A stretch of 64,000 bases of DNA from contig NZ_PDDM01000007.1 of NCBI RefSeq assembly GCF_002914585.1, positions 62,001 through 126,000 on the forward strand, given 5' to 3'. How positions within the stretch are numbered: position 1 is the stretch's first letter; every line of letters begins with the position of its first letter. Made by a program: the position numbers and the translations under genes. This stretch comes from Pseudanabaena sp. BC1403. Its GTDB lineage: Bacteria; Cyanobacteriota; Cyanobacteriia; Pseudanabaenales; Pseudanabaenaceae. The notes below the pieces were generated by a model. It was not told where the DNA came from and searched no databases. It saw only the letters and a list, made by a program, of their open reading frames with translations. Shown here one piece after another: positions 35,662 through 44,528 of the stretch.

Positions 35662-36672
35662 TTAGCTAGCTAAATATTCTTGCATTCTGGCTTTACGCTT
35701 GCGGAGATAATCCATCGCTTGACGTTCTAATTGTCTTACTTGTTCGCGGCTAAGATCCATCCGTTTGCTAATACTAGCTAACGACATTTCTTGCCCATCC
35801 TCTAACCCGTAGCGCAAAATCATCACTTGACGTTGCTTTTCGGGTAACTCCTTGAGTAAGCTCTGGATATCCGTACGCAAAGATTCTCTTTCTACATAGT
35901 TATCAGGAGAGCGTCCAGTATCTTCTAAAAGTTCAGCAAGTTCGGTATCTTGGTTATCACCAATGCGTAAATCAAGGGAAATTGGCTGACGAGAGAGAGA
36001 TAAACATTCTCGAACTTGATCAGTCTTTATGTTTAGCTCATAGGCAATTTCAGCCACCGTGGCAACTCGACCAAGATCTTGTGAAAGTTGGCGCTGGGCT
36101 TTTTTGATTTTGTTGAGCTTTTCAGTGATGTGAACTGGTAAGCGAATAGTGCGTGCTTGCTGAGCGATCGCTCTCGTAATCGCTTGACGAATCCACCAAT
36201 AGGCATAAGTTGAGAACTTAAATCCTTTGGTTGGATCAAACTTATCTACCGCACGCTCTAATCCTAGAGTGCCTTCCTGCACCAAGTCTAAAAGCTCTAA
36301 GTTTCTTTTTTGATATTTCTTCGCGACAGAGACGACTAAACGGAGGTTTGCCTCAATCATTTTGCGTTTAGCGCGTGTGCCAACACGAATAAGACTATGC
36401 AAAATCTCCCGATCTAGACCAGCAGCTTCAGCCCACTCTTGCTCAGTTGGCAGGCGATCGCTATTTTGTGCGATCTTTTCTTGTACCTCAAACAGCGCCA
36501 TCATCTGTTGTACTTGCTTTCCATAGATAATCTCCTCTTCATTACTGAGTAGAGGGATTTTCCCGATCTCATGCAAGTATGTACGAACCATGTCAGCAGA
36601 CAGACCGACCTGCTTGTTAGCTTGCCTATCCACTGTCTTTGGTGTGGGTTGGGTCAATGGTTCTTCAGACAT
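35662..36672 (-). CDS. Group 2 RNA polymerase sigma factor (RpoD family)
   Basis: A 336-residue alternative sigma-70 factor of cyanobacterial group 2. Region 1.2 is VRTYLHEIGKIPLLSNEEEI, region 2 runs MIEANLRLVVSVAKKYQKRN and YAYWWIRQAITRAIAQQART, and region 4 includes RQVMILRYGLEDG and SREQVRQLERQA. The long region 1.1 of the primary factor is missing, which puts it in group 2 (SigB, C, D or E type; I do not name it). ATG at 36672 has AGGAG 4 nt upstream and is preferred over ATG 36684. It likely adjusts gene expression to stress or light. Confidence 0.88.
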   Translation of the reverse strand: MSEEPLTQPTPKTVDRQANKQVGLSADMVRTYLHEIGKIPLLSNEEEIIYGKQVQQMMALFEVQEKIAQNSDRLPTEQEWAEAAGLDREILHSLIRVGTRAKRKMIEANLRLVVSVAKKYQKRNLELLDLVQEGTLGLERAVDKFDPTKGFKFSTYAYWWIRQAITRAIAQQARTIRLPVHITEKLNKIKKAQRQLSQDLGRVATVAEIAYELNIKTDQVRECLSLSRQPISLDLRIGDNQDTELAELLEDTGRSPDNYVERESLRTDIQSLLKELPEKQRQVMILRYGLEDGQEMSLASISKRMDLSREQVRQLERQAMDYLRKRKARMQEYLAS

Positions 36673-37567
36673 ATCGCTCCTCATTTTTTTAAACTAAGCG
36701 TTTTTTAAGAGTGCTTCTCCAAGACCAGAAGTCTGAGACTAAAGAAGACCCAATAACTTTAAAATCCAAATTTACTAGCCTGATAGCTTAAAATCATAAT
36801 CTTTAAGTTTTATAAAGTTGGTCTACTAATGTGTCATTTGATCCAAAGTTGATTTGTATAATACATGATCAACCTTTTTATCTCTTGCGTCTTGAGTAAC
36901 ATATTATTACAAATCAACTAGAAAAGTCAAAGGACGGCTATCACTATCTCTCTAAAGATTTGGCTGAAATTCGACTAGGTATTTACACTCATTTATTTGA
37001 AGTTTTCATGATCTTCAGAATGCTTGCTCACTGTTACCAATGCACTTGGCAAACTGTAGTATCAGAAAAAGCTACGAAACTACAACATTGATCTAAAAAA
37101 TAAATACAATCAAATATAAATAAAGTTGCAGAAGTAACTGCTTATTTATATTTAGTAAATGTCCATCAAATACATTTATTTAGGAGATTCTTTTGGATTT
37201 CAAAATTTAGATAAAAGAAAAGCTGAAGCCCTAATCGATAAGCGCAAAATGTGTAATAGGAAGCCGTACGCAAGCTTTAAAAATGATCGCTGAAGTTGTT
37301 TGCTGAAACTGTTTTACTAACTGCTAAGTTACATAGGACGAGAGCAATAAACTAGAGGTTCCCGATCACAATGTTTTCAGAATTAACTATAGAAATCCTA
37401 GATTCATTTATGAGATTTAAATAGCTTGAGATATCTCGCCATTTAAGGTGAACTCTCTAAAGCCATTTTAGGATTACTATAAATTAAAGTTTATTGAATC
37501 TAAATCGTCGGAATAATATTTGCCACAATATGAACTTTGCATTAATTATTCCCTACGCTCACATTTA

Positions 37568-37605
37568 TTCATCTTTAATTTTGCTTAAGAAAAATTAAAG
37601 ATGAA
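37568..37605. repeat. Perfect 15-bp hairpin
   Basis: TTCATCTTTAATTTT (37568-37582) pairs perfectly with the complement at 37591-37605 around an 8-nt loop. A possible terminator or RNA element in otherwise empty sequence. Confidence 0.5.
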
Positions 37606-38013
37606 CTGCATAATCAATACACTTTAGTCATTGGTCTTATGATTTTTTGTCGCAAATGATTCATTTGTGCGATCGCATAATTTTCTAACCTTTATTGTTA
37701 TGTAAAAGCTGCAAAATGCAATCACTCATCAGGGTGAAGTCAAACATCAACAATCAGTCGCAGCAAGCCAATTTTTTGATGTCATGAAATTGATTTGATG
37801 CAATTTGTTTATGAGTCATTTTGCCTAAAGCTAACATCATGAAATTTACCGATGGTTTATTTCGGCTCTGGACTGTTAAAGAGGGATGAGTCGCTCAAAG
37901 TATTTCTGATGAAGCTTTTCATGTTTTTGCAGTCAATCGCCATATATCCTTGCTGGATAAGCCTTACAACCATTTATCACTTCTTTAGCAACCAGTGCCC
38001 TAAATTTGGGTTC

Positions 38014-38116
38014 ATACCAATTCACAAAAGTGTGGCAACACTTCTATGAATTAAAAACCAAACCCTGTAAGGGTTTTAAAAACGCAAAGTGGCATAACCA
38101 CTTTGTGTTTTGGTAT
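38014..38116. repeat. Three-hairpin repeat, copy 1
   Basis: An element of about 103 bp, bounded by ATACCAA and TTGGTAT, that can fold into three hairpins, the middle one being AACCCTGTAAGGGTT. It closely matches 49922-50023, with paired substitutions in the third hairpin. No coding role. Confidence 0.75.
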
Positions 38117-38393
38117 CACTTCAGAAAATCAGGTTAATATCTAGAAAGTCACAAATTTTTTAAAAAATCCTGCTTAGCAACACTTTTTAAAAAATTATTG
38201 ATTCGATGTTGAGATCAAAACGCTACAGCAAAAAATCTTGTTTTTGGGTTCGGATGAAGATACAAAAATCCTTGTATTTAGGGAACTTGTTAGTCTAAAT
38301 TATCGACCTTAAAATATATAAGAAAATTTAGACTTTGGTAAAGTAATGTTGTGCAGTGCTGAAGCTCGTAACAACAAACTAGGAACAACTGGG

Positions 38394-39275
38394 ATGATTA
38401 CAACCATGACTTCAACTAAGACTCAAATTACAATGAGCATCAAAAATGCGATCGCCATCAGCGCAATCTGTATAGCCACTGCCACTGGTTCAACAATCTT
38501 TGTGCCTTCTGCTTTTGCTCAATATGGATTAGGGTTGCCAAAGTCCGCAAGTTCGGGAGGCGCAACTAGAAGCGTCGATTCTTTGCCTCAGGTTACAATT
38601 CTTGTGCCTGGTGATGGGGCAAGAACCTTGGTATCTCGTCCGACATTTTATTGGTACATTGCTCCTCAAGATGTGAAGGCAAGTGGCTTAGATACTTCAA
38701 CAACAGTTCCTCAAGTTGATGACTCATTTAAAGTGACTTTCTTTTTGCGTGATGGCAATGAAAGAGCTTCAAAATCTATCTTTAAGGCTGAAGGAAAAGC
38801 CAAAGGGGCAGGGCTTTATAAATTTACTTTGCCCGAAAATGCCCCTCAGCTAAGAAAAGGGAAAGTTCAGCGTTGGCAAGTTCGCTGGGAAGGCAAAGGT
38901 AGTAGTGGCACACAACAAATTGATGTTAATGCGCTCATTCGTCATGATGAAGATCCTGTAGTCGCCAAAGAGATAGCCTCTGCCAAAAATGATTTAGAAA
39001 AAGCAAGGATCTTTGCGAAAAAGGCATATTGGTATGATGCGGTCGATGCTTATAACAGTTGGATATCCAAGAATCCTAAGGACAATGTAGCTAATGATGA
39101 GCGCATTAATTTATTGAAAGTAGGCTTGCCAAGTAATCCAGCTTTTATAAATGTAAAGACTGATGACAAAAACATCATAATTTCTGAGGAATTTATTCCC
39201 ATCAGATTTGCGAACTTTCTGGTCGCTTTAGATGAAATCAAAATTGCTAAGTCATTACAATTAGAGGCTAAATGA
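38394..39275 (+). CDS. DUF928 protein
   Basis: A 293-residue secreted or periplasmic protein. The signal peptide is clear in MSIKNAIAISAICIATATGS followed by SAFAQ. The folded part shows LPQVTILVPGDGARTLVSRPTFYWYIA, then RWQVRWEGKGSSG and an EKARIFAKKAYWYDAVDAYNSW segment, a DUF928 pattern of unknown function found in cyanobacteria. Several ATGs are in frame; 38394 has AGGA 9 nt upstream and was chosen, but 38346, 38406 or 38433 remain possible. A 120-bp gap with repeats follows. Confidence 0.75.
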   Translation: MITTMTSTKTQITMSIKNAIAISAICIATATGSTIFVPSAFAQYGLGLPKSASSGGATRSVDSLPQVTILVPGDGARTLVSRPTFYWYIAPQDVKASGLDTSTTVPQVDDSFKVTFFLRDGNERASKSIFKAEGKAKGAGLYKFTLPENAPQLRKGKVQRWQVRWEGKGSSGTQQIDVNALIRHDEDPVVAKEIASAKNDLEKARIFAKKAYWYDAVDAYNSWISKNPKDNVANDERINLLKVGLPSNPAFINVKTDDKNIIISEEFIPIRFANFLVALDEIKIAKSLQLEAK

Positions 39276-39297
39276 GCCTTTAAGTTTTGCTTTTTTT

Positions 39298-39423
39298 AAA
39301 ACCGACTGTATCGGTTTCAGCACTGTACAAATAGTTTTTTGAAAGCCAGATGCAGTCTAGCTTTCAAAAAACCGATTTTGGAGTTTACATCGCCGAAGGC
39401 GATGTAAACTCCAAAATCGGTTT
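39298..39423. terminator. Three consecutive hairpins after DUF928 gene
   Basis: A small hairpin (39298-39316), then TTTTTTGAAAGC with complement (39335-39371), then a 55-bp palindrome AAACCGATTTTGGAGTTT with GCC-GAA-GGC centre (39369-39423). The composite probably ends the DUF928 transcript. The reverse strand at 39411-39439 is a copy of the AGCAATTCTCAT family. Confidence 0.7.
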
Positions 39424-39439
39424 CATAGTGAGAATTGCT
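39411..39439 (-). repeat. AGCAATTCTCAT repeat, reverse copy
   Basis: Read on the minus strand from 39439 it begins AGCAATTCTCACTATGAAACC and continues CGATTTTGG; nearly identical to the copy at 44529. Its end is the arm of the palindrome 39369-39423. Confidence 0.65.
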
Positions 39440-39563
39440 GGCTACTTAAGATTGCTATACCTACAAAGTAAATCAAAATGATATGATGAGCCAAAATTCT
39501 AACTGTTTAAGTAAGTAACGCTTAAGCAATATTCAATTTTGTTGAGAACGTTAGGGCAAATCT

Positions 39564-39881
39564 ATGGCAGATAATTCAGGTAATTTTTGGGGAGGTTTTC
39601 TCTTCGGGGCTGCTGTGGGCGGCGTAGTTGGTGCATTGGTGGCGATTAAGCTCAGTGAGCCAGAGTCTAATTTGATGGATCAGCCATCTGATCGCGATCG
39701 CCTGATTGATCAGCCTCCAACCCCTAATGAATTTGCACGTCGTAATCTCGAAAAGAAAATCGCCCAACTTAACGCTGCGATCGACTCAGTTAGTCAAGAA
39801 TTGGCTAATGCTGAAGGAAAAAATGGTAACAAGCAAATATCAGTGGAATCATTACGAGATATGATCGTTGATGATAAGTGA
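39564..39881 (+). CDS. Small YtxH-like membrane-anchored protein
   Basis: A 105-residue protein with a Gly-rich hydrophobic N-terminal segment (GGFLFGAAVGGVVGALVAI, residues 10-28) that fits a single membrane helix, then a hydrophilic, charged C-terminus with a coiled-coil-like part (ARRNLEKKIAQLNAAIDSVSQEL). This is the layout of YtxH-like proteins, but the family call is weak. It is co-directional with the YggT and fabI genes downstream. Confidence 0.65.
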   Translation: MADNSGNFWGGFLFGAAVGGVVGALVAIKLSEPESNLMDQPSDRDRLIDQPPTPNEFARRNLEKKIAQLNAAIDSVSQELANAEGKNGNKQISVESLRDMIVDDK

Positions 39882-39965
39882 TGATAAAATCCTGATTTCT
39901 GCTGTATTCAGTAGAATAGTGGTATCTATAATTGTTCTAATTGTTCTATAACCTCACAACCTACT

Positions 39966-40250
39966 ATGGCAGCCATTCCAATTATTCTAGGTACAGTCAG
40001 CTCGTTTATCACGATCTATTTGGGTTTGCTATTTATTCGGGTCTTACTGACTTGGTTCCCAAACATTGATTGGTTCAGCCAGCCCTTTGCTGCCCTTTCT
40101 CAGATTACCGATCCTTATCTCAATATATTTCGTTCGATTATTCCCCCTCTAGGAGGCATGGATATATCTCCTATGCTTGCATTCCTTGCGCTTAGTTTTT
40201 TACAACGGGCTCTTGCTCCATTGGCTACAAGCACGAGTATGGGCTTTTAA
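39966..40250 (+). CDS. YggT/Ycf19 family membrane protein
   Basis: A 94-residue protein with two hydrophobic segments (about residues 6-26 and 66-86) and the family signature RVLLTWFPNIDWFSQPF followed by DPYLNIFRSIIPPLGGMDISP. It is related to plastid Ycf19, involved in membrane-protein or photosystem organisation in some studies; no clear role here. It lies upstream of fabI, 60 nt away. Confidence 0.88.
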   Translation: MAAIPIILGTVSSFITIYLGLLFIRVLLTWFPNIDWFSQPFAALSQITDPYLNIFRSIIPPLGGMDISPMLAFLALSFLQRALAPLATSTSMGF

Positions 40251-40310
40251 GGTAAGCTTATTTCTAATTACAAATTACGAATTACGCTGCGTTCACGTTA
40301 GGAAATATAC

Positions 40311-41096
40311 ATGACGGGTTTGTTAGATTTGAGCGGGAAAACTGCTCTTGTGACTGGGATTGCCAACAATCGTTCGATCGCTTGGGGTATTGCCCAAAAA
40401 TTACATCAGGCTGGAGCTAAGCTTGGTATAACTTATTTACCAGATGATCGCGATCGCAACAAAGGCAAGGTTGCTGAGTTAACCGATTCCTTGACACCAG
40501 ATTTCTTGTTGCCTTGTAATGTTCAGGATGATGCACAAGTAGATTCACTGTTTGCCTCGGTTGCTGAAAAGTGGGGGAAAATTGATATTTTGGTGCATTG
40601 TCTAGCATTTGCCAACAAAGAAGATTTATCTGGAAACTTTACTGATATTTCCCGCGAAGGCTTTCAACTTGCCCTTGATGTGAGTGCTTACTCTCTTATC
40701 CATTTATGTCGTGCCGCAAGACCACTGCTAAAAGATGGTGGTAGCGTGATTACCCTAACTTATATTGGTGGGGCAAAAGTTGTCCCTAACTATAATGTGA
40801 TGGGGATCGCCAAGGCAGCATTGGAAATGAATGTGCGTTACCTCGCTTCAGATATGGGGCCCGATAATATTCGCATTAATGCAATTTCCGCAGGCCCAAT
40901 TCGCACCCTTGCTTCAGCGGCGATCGGAGACTTCCATAAAATGTTGCACCATTACGAAGAAACAGCGCCTTTACGTCGCTTAGTTACCCCTGATGATGTT
41001 GGTAATGTGGCAACTTTCTTGGGTAGCGATCTGTCAAGTGCCGTAACTGGGCAAATTATCTATGTAGATGCTGGTTACGAAGTGATGGGTGCTTAA
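40311..41096 (+). CDS. fabI: Enoyl-[acyl-carrier-protein] reductase (NADH)
   Basis: Reduces the enoyl-ACP double bond at the end of each fatty-acid elongation cycle. It is a short-chain dehydrogenase/reductase of 261 residues. The divergent NAD-binding loop of FabI, GIANNRSIAWGIA, is near residues 16-28, HCLAFANKEDL follows at about 95, and the Tyr-x6-Lys active site is in YNVMGIAKAALE near residue 160. The C-terminal AGPIRTLAS and DVGNVATFL segments also match. Normal length; a core gene. Confidence 0.95.
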   Translation: MTGLLDLSGKTALVTGIANNRSIAWGIAQKLHQAGAKLGITYLPDDRDRNKGKVAELTDSLTPDFLLPCNVQDDAQVDSLFASVAEKWGKIDILVHCLAFANKEDLSGNFTDISREGFQLALDVSAYSLIHLCRAARPLLKDGGSVITLTYIGGAKVVPNYNVMGIAKAALEMNVRYLASDMGPDNIRINAISAGPIRTLASAAIGDFHKMLHHYEETAPLRRLVTPDDVGNVATFLGSDLSSAVTGQIIYVDAGYEVMGA

Positions 41097-41162
41097 CAAA
41101 CATCTTTAACTTTTGCGATCGCCAAAACTCTTGCTCACCAGATCAGTTTTAAAAAAATTCCC

Positions 41163-41846
41163 ATGCAAACGGATATCTTCAAAGAGCTATTTCCATTATT
41201 CGATGCTGCTAGCGCCGAAACTTTGGAGTGGCTCCTCGCTGAAGCAGTAGAACGTGACTATCCCCCTGGACGAGCCGTGTTAATGGAGGATGCTTGGGGC
41301 AATGCTGTATATTTCATTCTTTCTGGCTGGTTAAAAGTTAGATTTTTGAGAAGTCAGGATGCAACAACCCTCGCCATACTTGGTAATGGTGACTTTTTTG
41401 GAGAAATGGCGATTCTGGACGAGTCACCAAGATCTACGGATGTTGTTGCTTTTACCCCAGTGCGTGTTCTGAGTGTTCCTGCTCAAAAATTTATCCAGTT
41501 TTTATTTAAAGATCCACAGTTGCATCACCGTATGTTGCAGTTGATGGTGCGACGTTTACGCAAAACTAATCAGCGCATCCAGTTAAGGCAACAAGTAGCG
41601 GCGGTGCGAATTGCCACTATTTTGACTAGTTTGGCACAGTCCTATGGCAGTAAGACTGATGCAGGGATTGATATTTTCAATATTCCTGTGCAGGATATTG
41701 CTGATCTTTCAGAGGTTAGTCCTGAGGACACTACCAAGGTGTTAGACAAGCTGAAAGAAAAGGGGTGGATTGTAATTGATCCTAAACGTCAGGTTATGAG
41801 TATTGCCAACGAAAAGCAAATGTTGCAATTAGCGACATTTCGTTAG
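41163..41846 (+). CDS. Crp/Fnr-family transcriptional regulator
   Basis: A 227-residue regulator with a cyclic-nucleotide-binding-like N-terminal domain (about residues 15-130, GDFFGEMAILDESPRSTDVVA) and a C-terminal winged helix of the HTH_CRP type (VQDIADLSEVSPEDTTKVLDKLKEKGWI). In the ligand pocket, SPRSTDVVA resembles the cAMP-contact RS/T motif, so ligand binding is possible but unknown. It is close to fabI downstream (66 nt) and ends next to a palindrome. Confidence 0.85.
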   Translation: MQTDIFKELFPLFDAASAETLEWLLAEAVERDYPPGRAVLMEDAWGNAVYFILSGWLKVRFLRSQDATTLAILGNGDFFGEMAILDESPRSTDVVAFTPVRVLSVPAQKFIQFLFKDPQLHHRMLQLMVRRLRKTNQRIQLRQQVAAVRIATILTSLAQSYGSKTDAGIDIFNIPVQDIADLSEVSPEDTTKVLDKLKEKGWIVIDPKRQVMSIANEKQMLQLATFR

Positions 41847-41851
41847 TTCTC

Positions 41852-41906
41852 AAAATCAAAAGCATTAAAGGAGGCGCTTCGCGCCGCCTTTAATGCTTTT
41901 GATTTT
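41852..41906. terminator. 55-bp palindrome between convergent genes
   Basis: Near-perfect arms starting AAAATCAAAAGCATTAAAGG with centre GCGCTTCGCGC. It begins 6 nt after the regulator's stop and its end contains the first bases of the convergent stop (41905). Confidence 0.85.
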
Positions 41907-42921
41907 AAATTGCCAGAACAATTTTTCCTGTCATTGATCCAGTTTCTAATAATTCATGGGCTTTAGCCGCATCTGCAAGCTGAAATACTTCGCTGACATG
42001 GATTTTGAGCTTACCTGAGTCAAATAGATCTGCACATTCACTAAGGATTTTGGCTTGTTGAGCTTGCAGATTGACTTGTCCGAGCAACATTGGCGTAAGC
42101 ATCAGTTCAAAGCTAAATCTCAAGTTGCGGGTACGGGCGACTTTCCAACTTGTATCAGCGGGTGGCTCAAGAATGGAGACAATATCACCATAGATTTTAA
42201 CGGCGGGAAAAGTCTGCTCAATCAGTTTACCTCCGACAGTATCAAAGCCGAGATCTACGCCTTCTCCATTTGTCCACGCGATCGCAGCGTCCACAAAATT
42301 AGTTTGCTTATAAGCGATCGCTAAATCTGCACCCAAATCCCGTACAAATCGTCCTTTAGCTTCGGAGCCAACTGTCGTGCAGACCTTTGCGTTCCTGAGC
42401 TTAGCTAACTGAATTGCTACATGACCGACACCGCCAGCTCCTGCATGAATTAAGACATTGTTACTGGTTGACGCTGATTGTAAAGTATTTTGTAAAGTGC
42501 CGCGATCGTATAGGGCTTCCCACGCAGTAATTAACACAAGGGGAGCAGCAGCAGCTTCTTCAAAACTGAGAGATTTAGGTTTATGGGTGGCGAATTTTTC
42601 GTCTATCGTGGTTAGCTCGGCATAGTTACCTTGATGAGAGCCTAGCCCCCCGTTACAAAAATAAACCTGATCGCCTACTTTAAACTTAGTGACCTCTGAG
42701 CCGATCGCTTCTACGATTCCTGCACCATCACAACCGAGAATCGATGGTAAGCGTTCGGGCTGAAATGTGCCTCGGCTACGCAGTTTTATGTCAATGGGAT
42801 TAATGCCTGCTGCTTTGAGGCGTACCAAAATCTCAGTCGGAGCTTGAATAGTTGGTTCTTGAAGATCGGCAAGTTGCAGCACATTGGGATCGCCTGCTGC
42901 GGTCATCAAAATTGCTTTCAT
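41905..42921 (-). CDS. NADP-dependent quinone oxidoreductase-like (MDR family)
   Basis: A 338-residue zinc-free medium-chain dehydrogenase/reductase. The N-terminal MKAILMTAAGDPNVLQLADL and LGCDGAGIVEAIGSEV are the usual GroES-like part, and the Rossmann NADP-binding loop is HAGAGGVGHVAIQLAKL near residue 145. No zinc-binding cysteines are seen, consistent with quinone reductase types. ATG at 42921 (MKAIL) is preferred over a longer frame that would run into the palindrome at 42937. The substrate is unknown. Confidence 0.85.
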   Translation of the reverse strand: MKAILMTAAGDPNVLQLADLQEPTIQAPTEILVRLKAAGINPIDIKLRSRGTFQPERLPSILGCDGAGIVEAIGSEVTKFKVGDQVYFCNGGLGSHQGNYAELTTIDEKFATHKPKSLSFEEAAAAPLVLITAWEALYDRGTLQNTLQSASTSNNVLIHAGAGGVGHVAIQLAKLRNAKVCTTVGSEAKGRFVRDLGADLAIAYKQTNFVDAAIAWTNGEGVDLGFDTVGGKLIEQTFPAVKIYGDIVSILEPPADTSWKVARTRNLRFSFELMLTPMLLGQVNLQAQQAKILSECADLFDSGKLKIHVSEVFQLADAAKAHELLETGSMTGKIVLAI

Positions 42922-42936
42922 GGGTTTCTCACTAAA

Positions 42937-42971
42937 AGATGAGAGGTGGCGCGAAGTGCCACCTCTCATCT
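42937..42971. repeat. Palindrome with GCGAAG centre
   Basis: AGATGAGAGGTGGC and complement around GCGAAGT. It separates two genes on the same strand and can terminate the upstream one (stop at 42976). Confidence 0.7.
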
Positions 42972-42975
42972 GGGT

Positions 42976-43557
42976 TTATTGTGGGGGAGGAGTTGGTTTG
43001 GCGCTAGGACTAGGTGGCTGGCGCATGGTGTTATTGTCACCAGAACGGGGAGCATTCTGTACAGAGTGTGTTTGCCAATCACCAAAATATCGATTTAATG
43101 CTGTAAAACCTAAAACTGCTGCGCCGCTCATGATCGCTAATAACACAATGATTGTCGTCCAAGTTTCCACACTCTCAGCGATGCCATAACGGGTGCGATA
43201 GGGATCGATTTTGCACTGATTATCGCGATCGCGAGCAGTAATAGGACGACGAAACCGTAAGCGATGATCGTCCAGCTTTTCTAATAAAATCCAGCCTGCT
43301 TGTGACTCTTCAGCACAGACTTTGTTCAATATCTTGCGCCCGCGAAAACCACCGCTACTAGTACGCAAGATTTTAAATTCCCAGCCCTTAGGCTGATCGC
43401 TAGATGTGTTGGACTCGTAGCGAGTAAGGTTTTCTTCTTCCACTTCTTCCCGCCGCCTATTACCTTGTTTTGCTCGAAATATTCTGTCGATAATCACGGA
43501 CTGAATCCCAACATCGAGAATGATAGTACTGATGATGATTGCATTGACGGTCAGCAT
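42976..43557 (-). CDS. Hypothetical membrane protein, 193 aa
   Basis: Unknown family. A hydrophobic N-terminus (residues 2-22, LTVNAIIISTIILDVGIQSV) and a second membrane segment near residues 135-155 (TTIIVLLAIMSGAAVLGFTA) flank a hydrophilic domain with a GWEFKILRTSSGGFRGRKIL and GWILLEKLDDHRLRFRRP stretch of a kind seen in other cyanobacterial membrane proteins. The C-terminal tail is Pro/Ser-rich and presumably disordered. Good start context is not seen; ATG 43557 used. Confidence 0.65.
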   Translation of the reverse strand: MLTVNAIIISTIILDVGIQSVIIDRIFRAKQGNRRREEVEEENLTRYESNTSSDQPKGWEFKILRTSSGGFRGRKILNKVCAEESQAGWILLEKLDDHRLRFRRPITARDRDNQCKIDPYRTRYGIAESVETWTTIIVLLAIMSGAAVLGFTALNRYFGDWQTHSVQNAPRSGDNNTMRQPPSPSAKPTPPPQ

Positions 43558-43864
43558 ATGTGCGTGACTAATCCTAATGGCAGCATAGCAGCTTGATAAT
43601 CAGCAAAAGTATACATGCTGATGTAGAATATTGCACTCAAGATTTTGTCTGAAATAACGCACCTAGCTTTTTGTTGTTTTTGAACTGAATTTTGGATGAT
43701 CTCAAATTACGCAAATTAAATAACTTGTGCCATTCAAAAAACAAAACTATTGTGGCAGGCTTTGCCCTCCACAATAGTTTTGTTTTTTATTTAATTGGCG
43801 ATCTTTAGCGATCGCGATATTATGATGATTAATAAAAATAAGCCATAAGCTTTGATACAAACCT
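43558..43864. other. Divergent intergenic region, 307 bp
   Basis: Separates the divergent hypothetical gene and ssb, so both promoters must lie here. It contains the palindrome 43736-43788 and HIP1 sites; no operator could be recognised. Confidence 0.4.
43736..43788. repeat. 53-bp palindrome upstream of ssb
   Basis: Arms AAAAAACAAAACTATTGTGG around CAGGCTTTGCCCT. AT-rich outer arms (AATTAAATAA near 43714-43723 and its complement at 43787-43796) extend the pairing. It lies about 77 nt before the ssb start. Confidence 0.7.
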
Positions 43865-44323
43865 ATGAACTCTATTGTCCTAATGGCAGAAGTGCTGACC
43901 GATCCAGAACTACGCCGCACTCCTGATAATCAAAGCTCGATCGCTTCATTTCTTGTCCAGTTTGCAGGTGGCCGCGCTGAAGATGCACCTTATCGAATTA
44001 AGGTTGTAGGCTGGAATAGTTTGGCAGATGAGATGGTTGAGAAATATCATAAAGGCGATCAAGTTGTCGTTGAAGGTCGGTTGCGTCTAGATACGGTTGA
44101 TCGCGGCACTTACAAAGAAAAGCGGACAGAACTGATTGCTCAGCGTGTCCACAGTTTTGGAGTTGGTGGCAATACGGCTAACAATACTTCTGCTCCACCT
44201 GCACGCACAGAAAGAATCGCTAATAACCCTACTCCTGCTGCTAACGTTGTCCCAATGTCAACATATGTGCCTGTAGCAGCACCCGCAGCAGATGCGCCTG
44301 ATTATGATGATATTCCATTCTAA
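43865..44323 (+). CDS. ssb: Single-stranded DNA-binding protein
   Basis: Binds single-stranded DNA in replication, recombination and repair. A 152-residue protein: the OB fold spans about residues 1-105 (MNSIVLMAEVLTDPELRRTP, IKVVGWNSLADEMVEKYHKGD, VVVEGRLRLDTV), followed by a Thr/Asn/Pro-rich disordered tail and the C-terminal acidic tip DYDDIPF that recruits partner proteins. It precedes a tRNA-Thr on the opposite strand. Strong assignment. Confidence 0.95.
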   Translation: MNSIVLMAEVLTDPELRRTPDNQSSIASFLVQFAGGRAEDAPYRIKVVGWNSLADEMVEKYHKGDQVVVEGRLRLDTVDRGTYKEKRTELIAQRVHSFGVGGNTANNTSAPPARTERIANNPTPAANVVPMSTYVPVAAPAADAPDYDDIPF

Positions 44324-44325
44324 AG

Positions 44326-44358
44326 AACAAGAGAGAGCGCTTTGCGCTCTCTCTTGTT
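44326..44358. terminator. Palindrome at ssb end
   Basis: AACAAGAGAGAGCGC and complement around TTT; starts 3 nt after the ssb stop and ends before the tRNA on the other strand. Likely bidirectional terminator. Confidence 0.85.
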
Positions 44359-44367
44359 TTAATATTA

Positions 44368-44439
44368 AGCCGATGATGAGATTTGAACTCACGGCCTGCT
44401 GATTACGAATCAGCTGCACTACCCCTGTGCTACATCGGC
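44368..44439 (-). tRNA. trnT-CGU: tRNA-Thr (CGT)
   Basis: Folds as a full cloverleaf on the minus strand: acceptor GCCGATG pairs with CATCGGC (7 bp), D-arm GCAC/GTGC, anticodon stem GCTGA/TCAGC with loop TTCGTAA and anticodon CGT (reads ACG, Thr), T-arm GTGAG/CTCAT with loop TTCAAAT. The 3' CCA is not encoded, as in cyanobacteria. It stands between ssb and a cluster of palindromes. Confidence 0.92.
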
Positions 44440-44528
44440 AAGTTAGCTAAGCTGGTCAAATACAAATTTTTTGCGATTGCTATTATATCATCATCGCACA
44501 CTTTATATAATTCGGTAGTGCTAAGATC

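Larger units (their letters stand above)
36673..38393. other. Long region without a convincing gene, about 1.7 kb
   Basis: AT-rich stretch between the divergent sigma-factor and DUF928 genes. It holds only one HIP1 octamer, a perfect 15-bp hairpin (37568-37605) and one copy of the three-hairpin repeat (38014-38116). The only longer ORF, 37852-38049, ends inside the repeat and looks like a shadow. Possibilities are a decayed gene, an unannotated RNA or a long regulatory region. Confidence 0.5.

Noticed and set aside
37852-38049. 65-codon ORF in the 1.7-kb spacer
   Set aside because: Ends inside the three-hairpin repeat, no ribosome-binding site and no protein-like pattern; probably a shadow.
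38014-38116. CRISPR array or direct-repeat array
   Set aside because: No regularly spaced direct repeats with unique spacers anywhere in the window; the repeats are palindromic and interspersed.
42922-42969. Longer N-terminus of the quinone reductase-like protein
   Set aside because: It would be encoded by the palindrome 42937-42971 and the family begins MKAIL.
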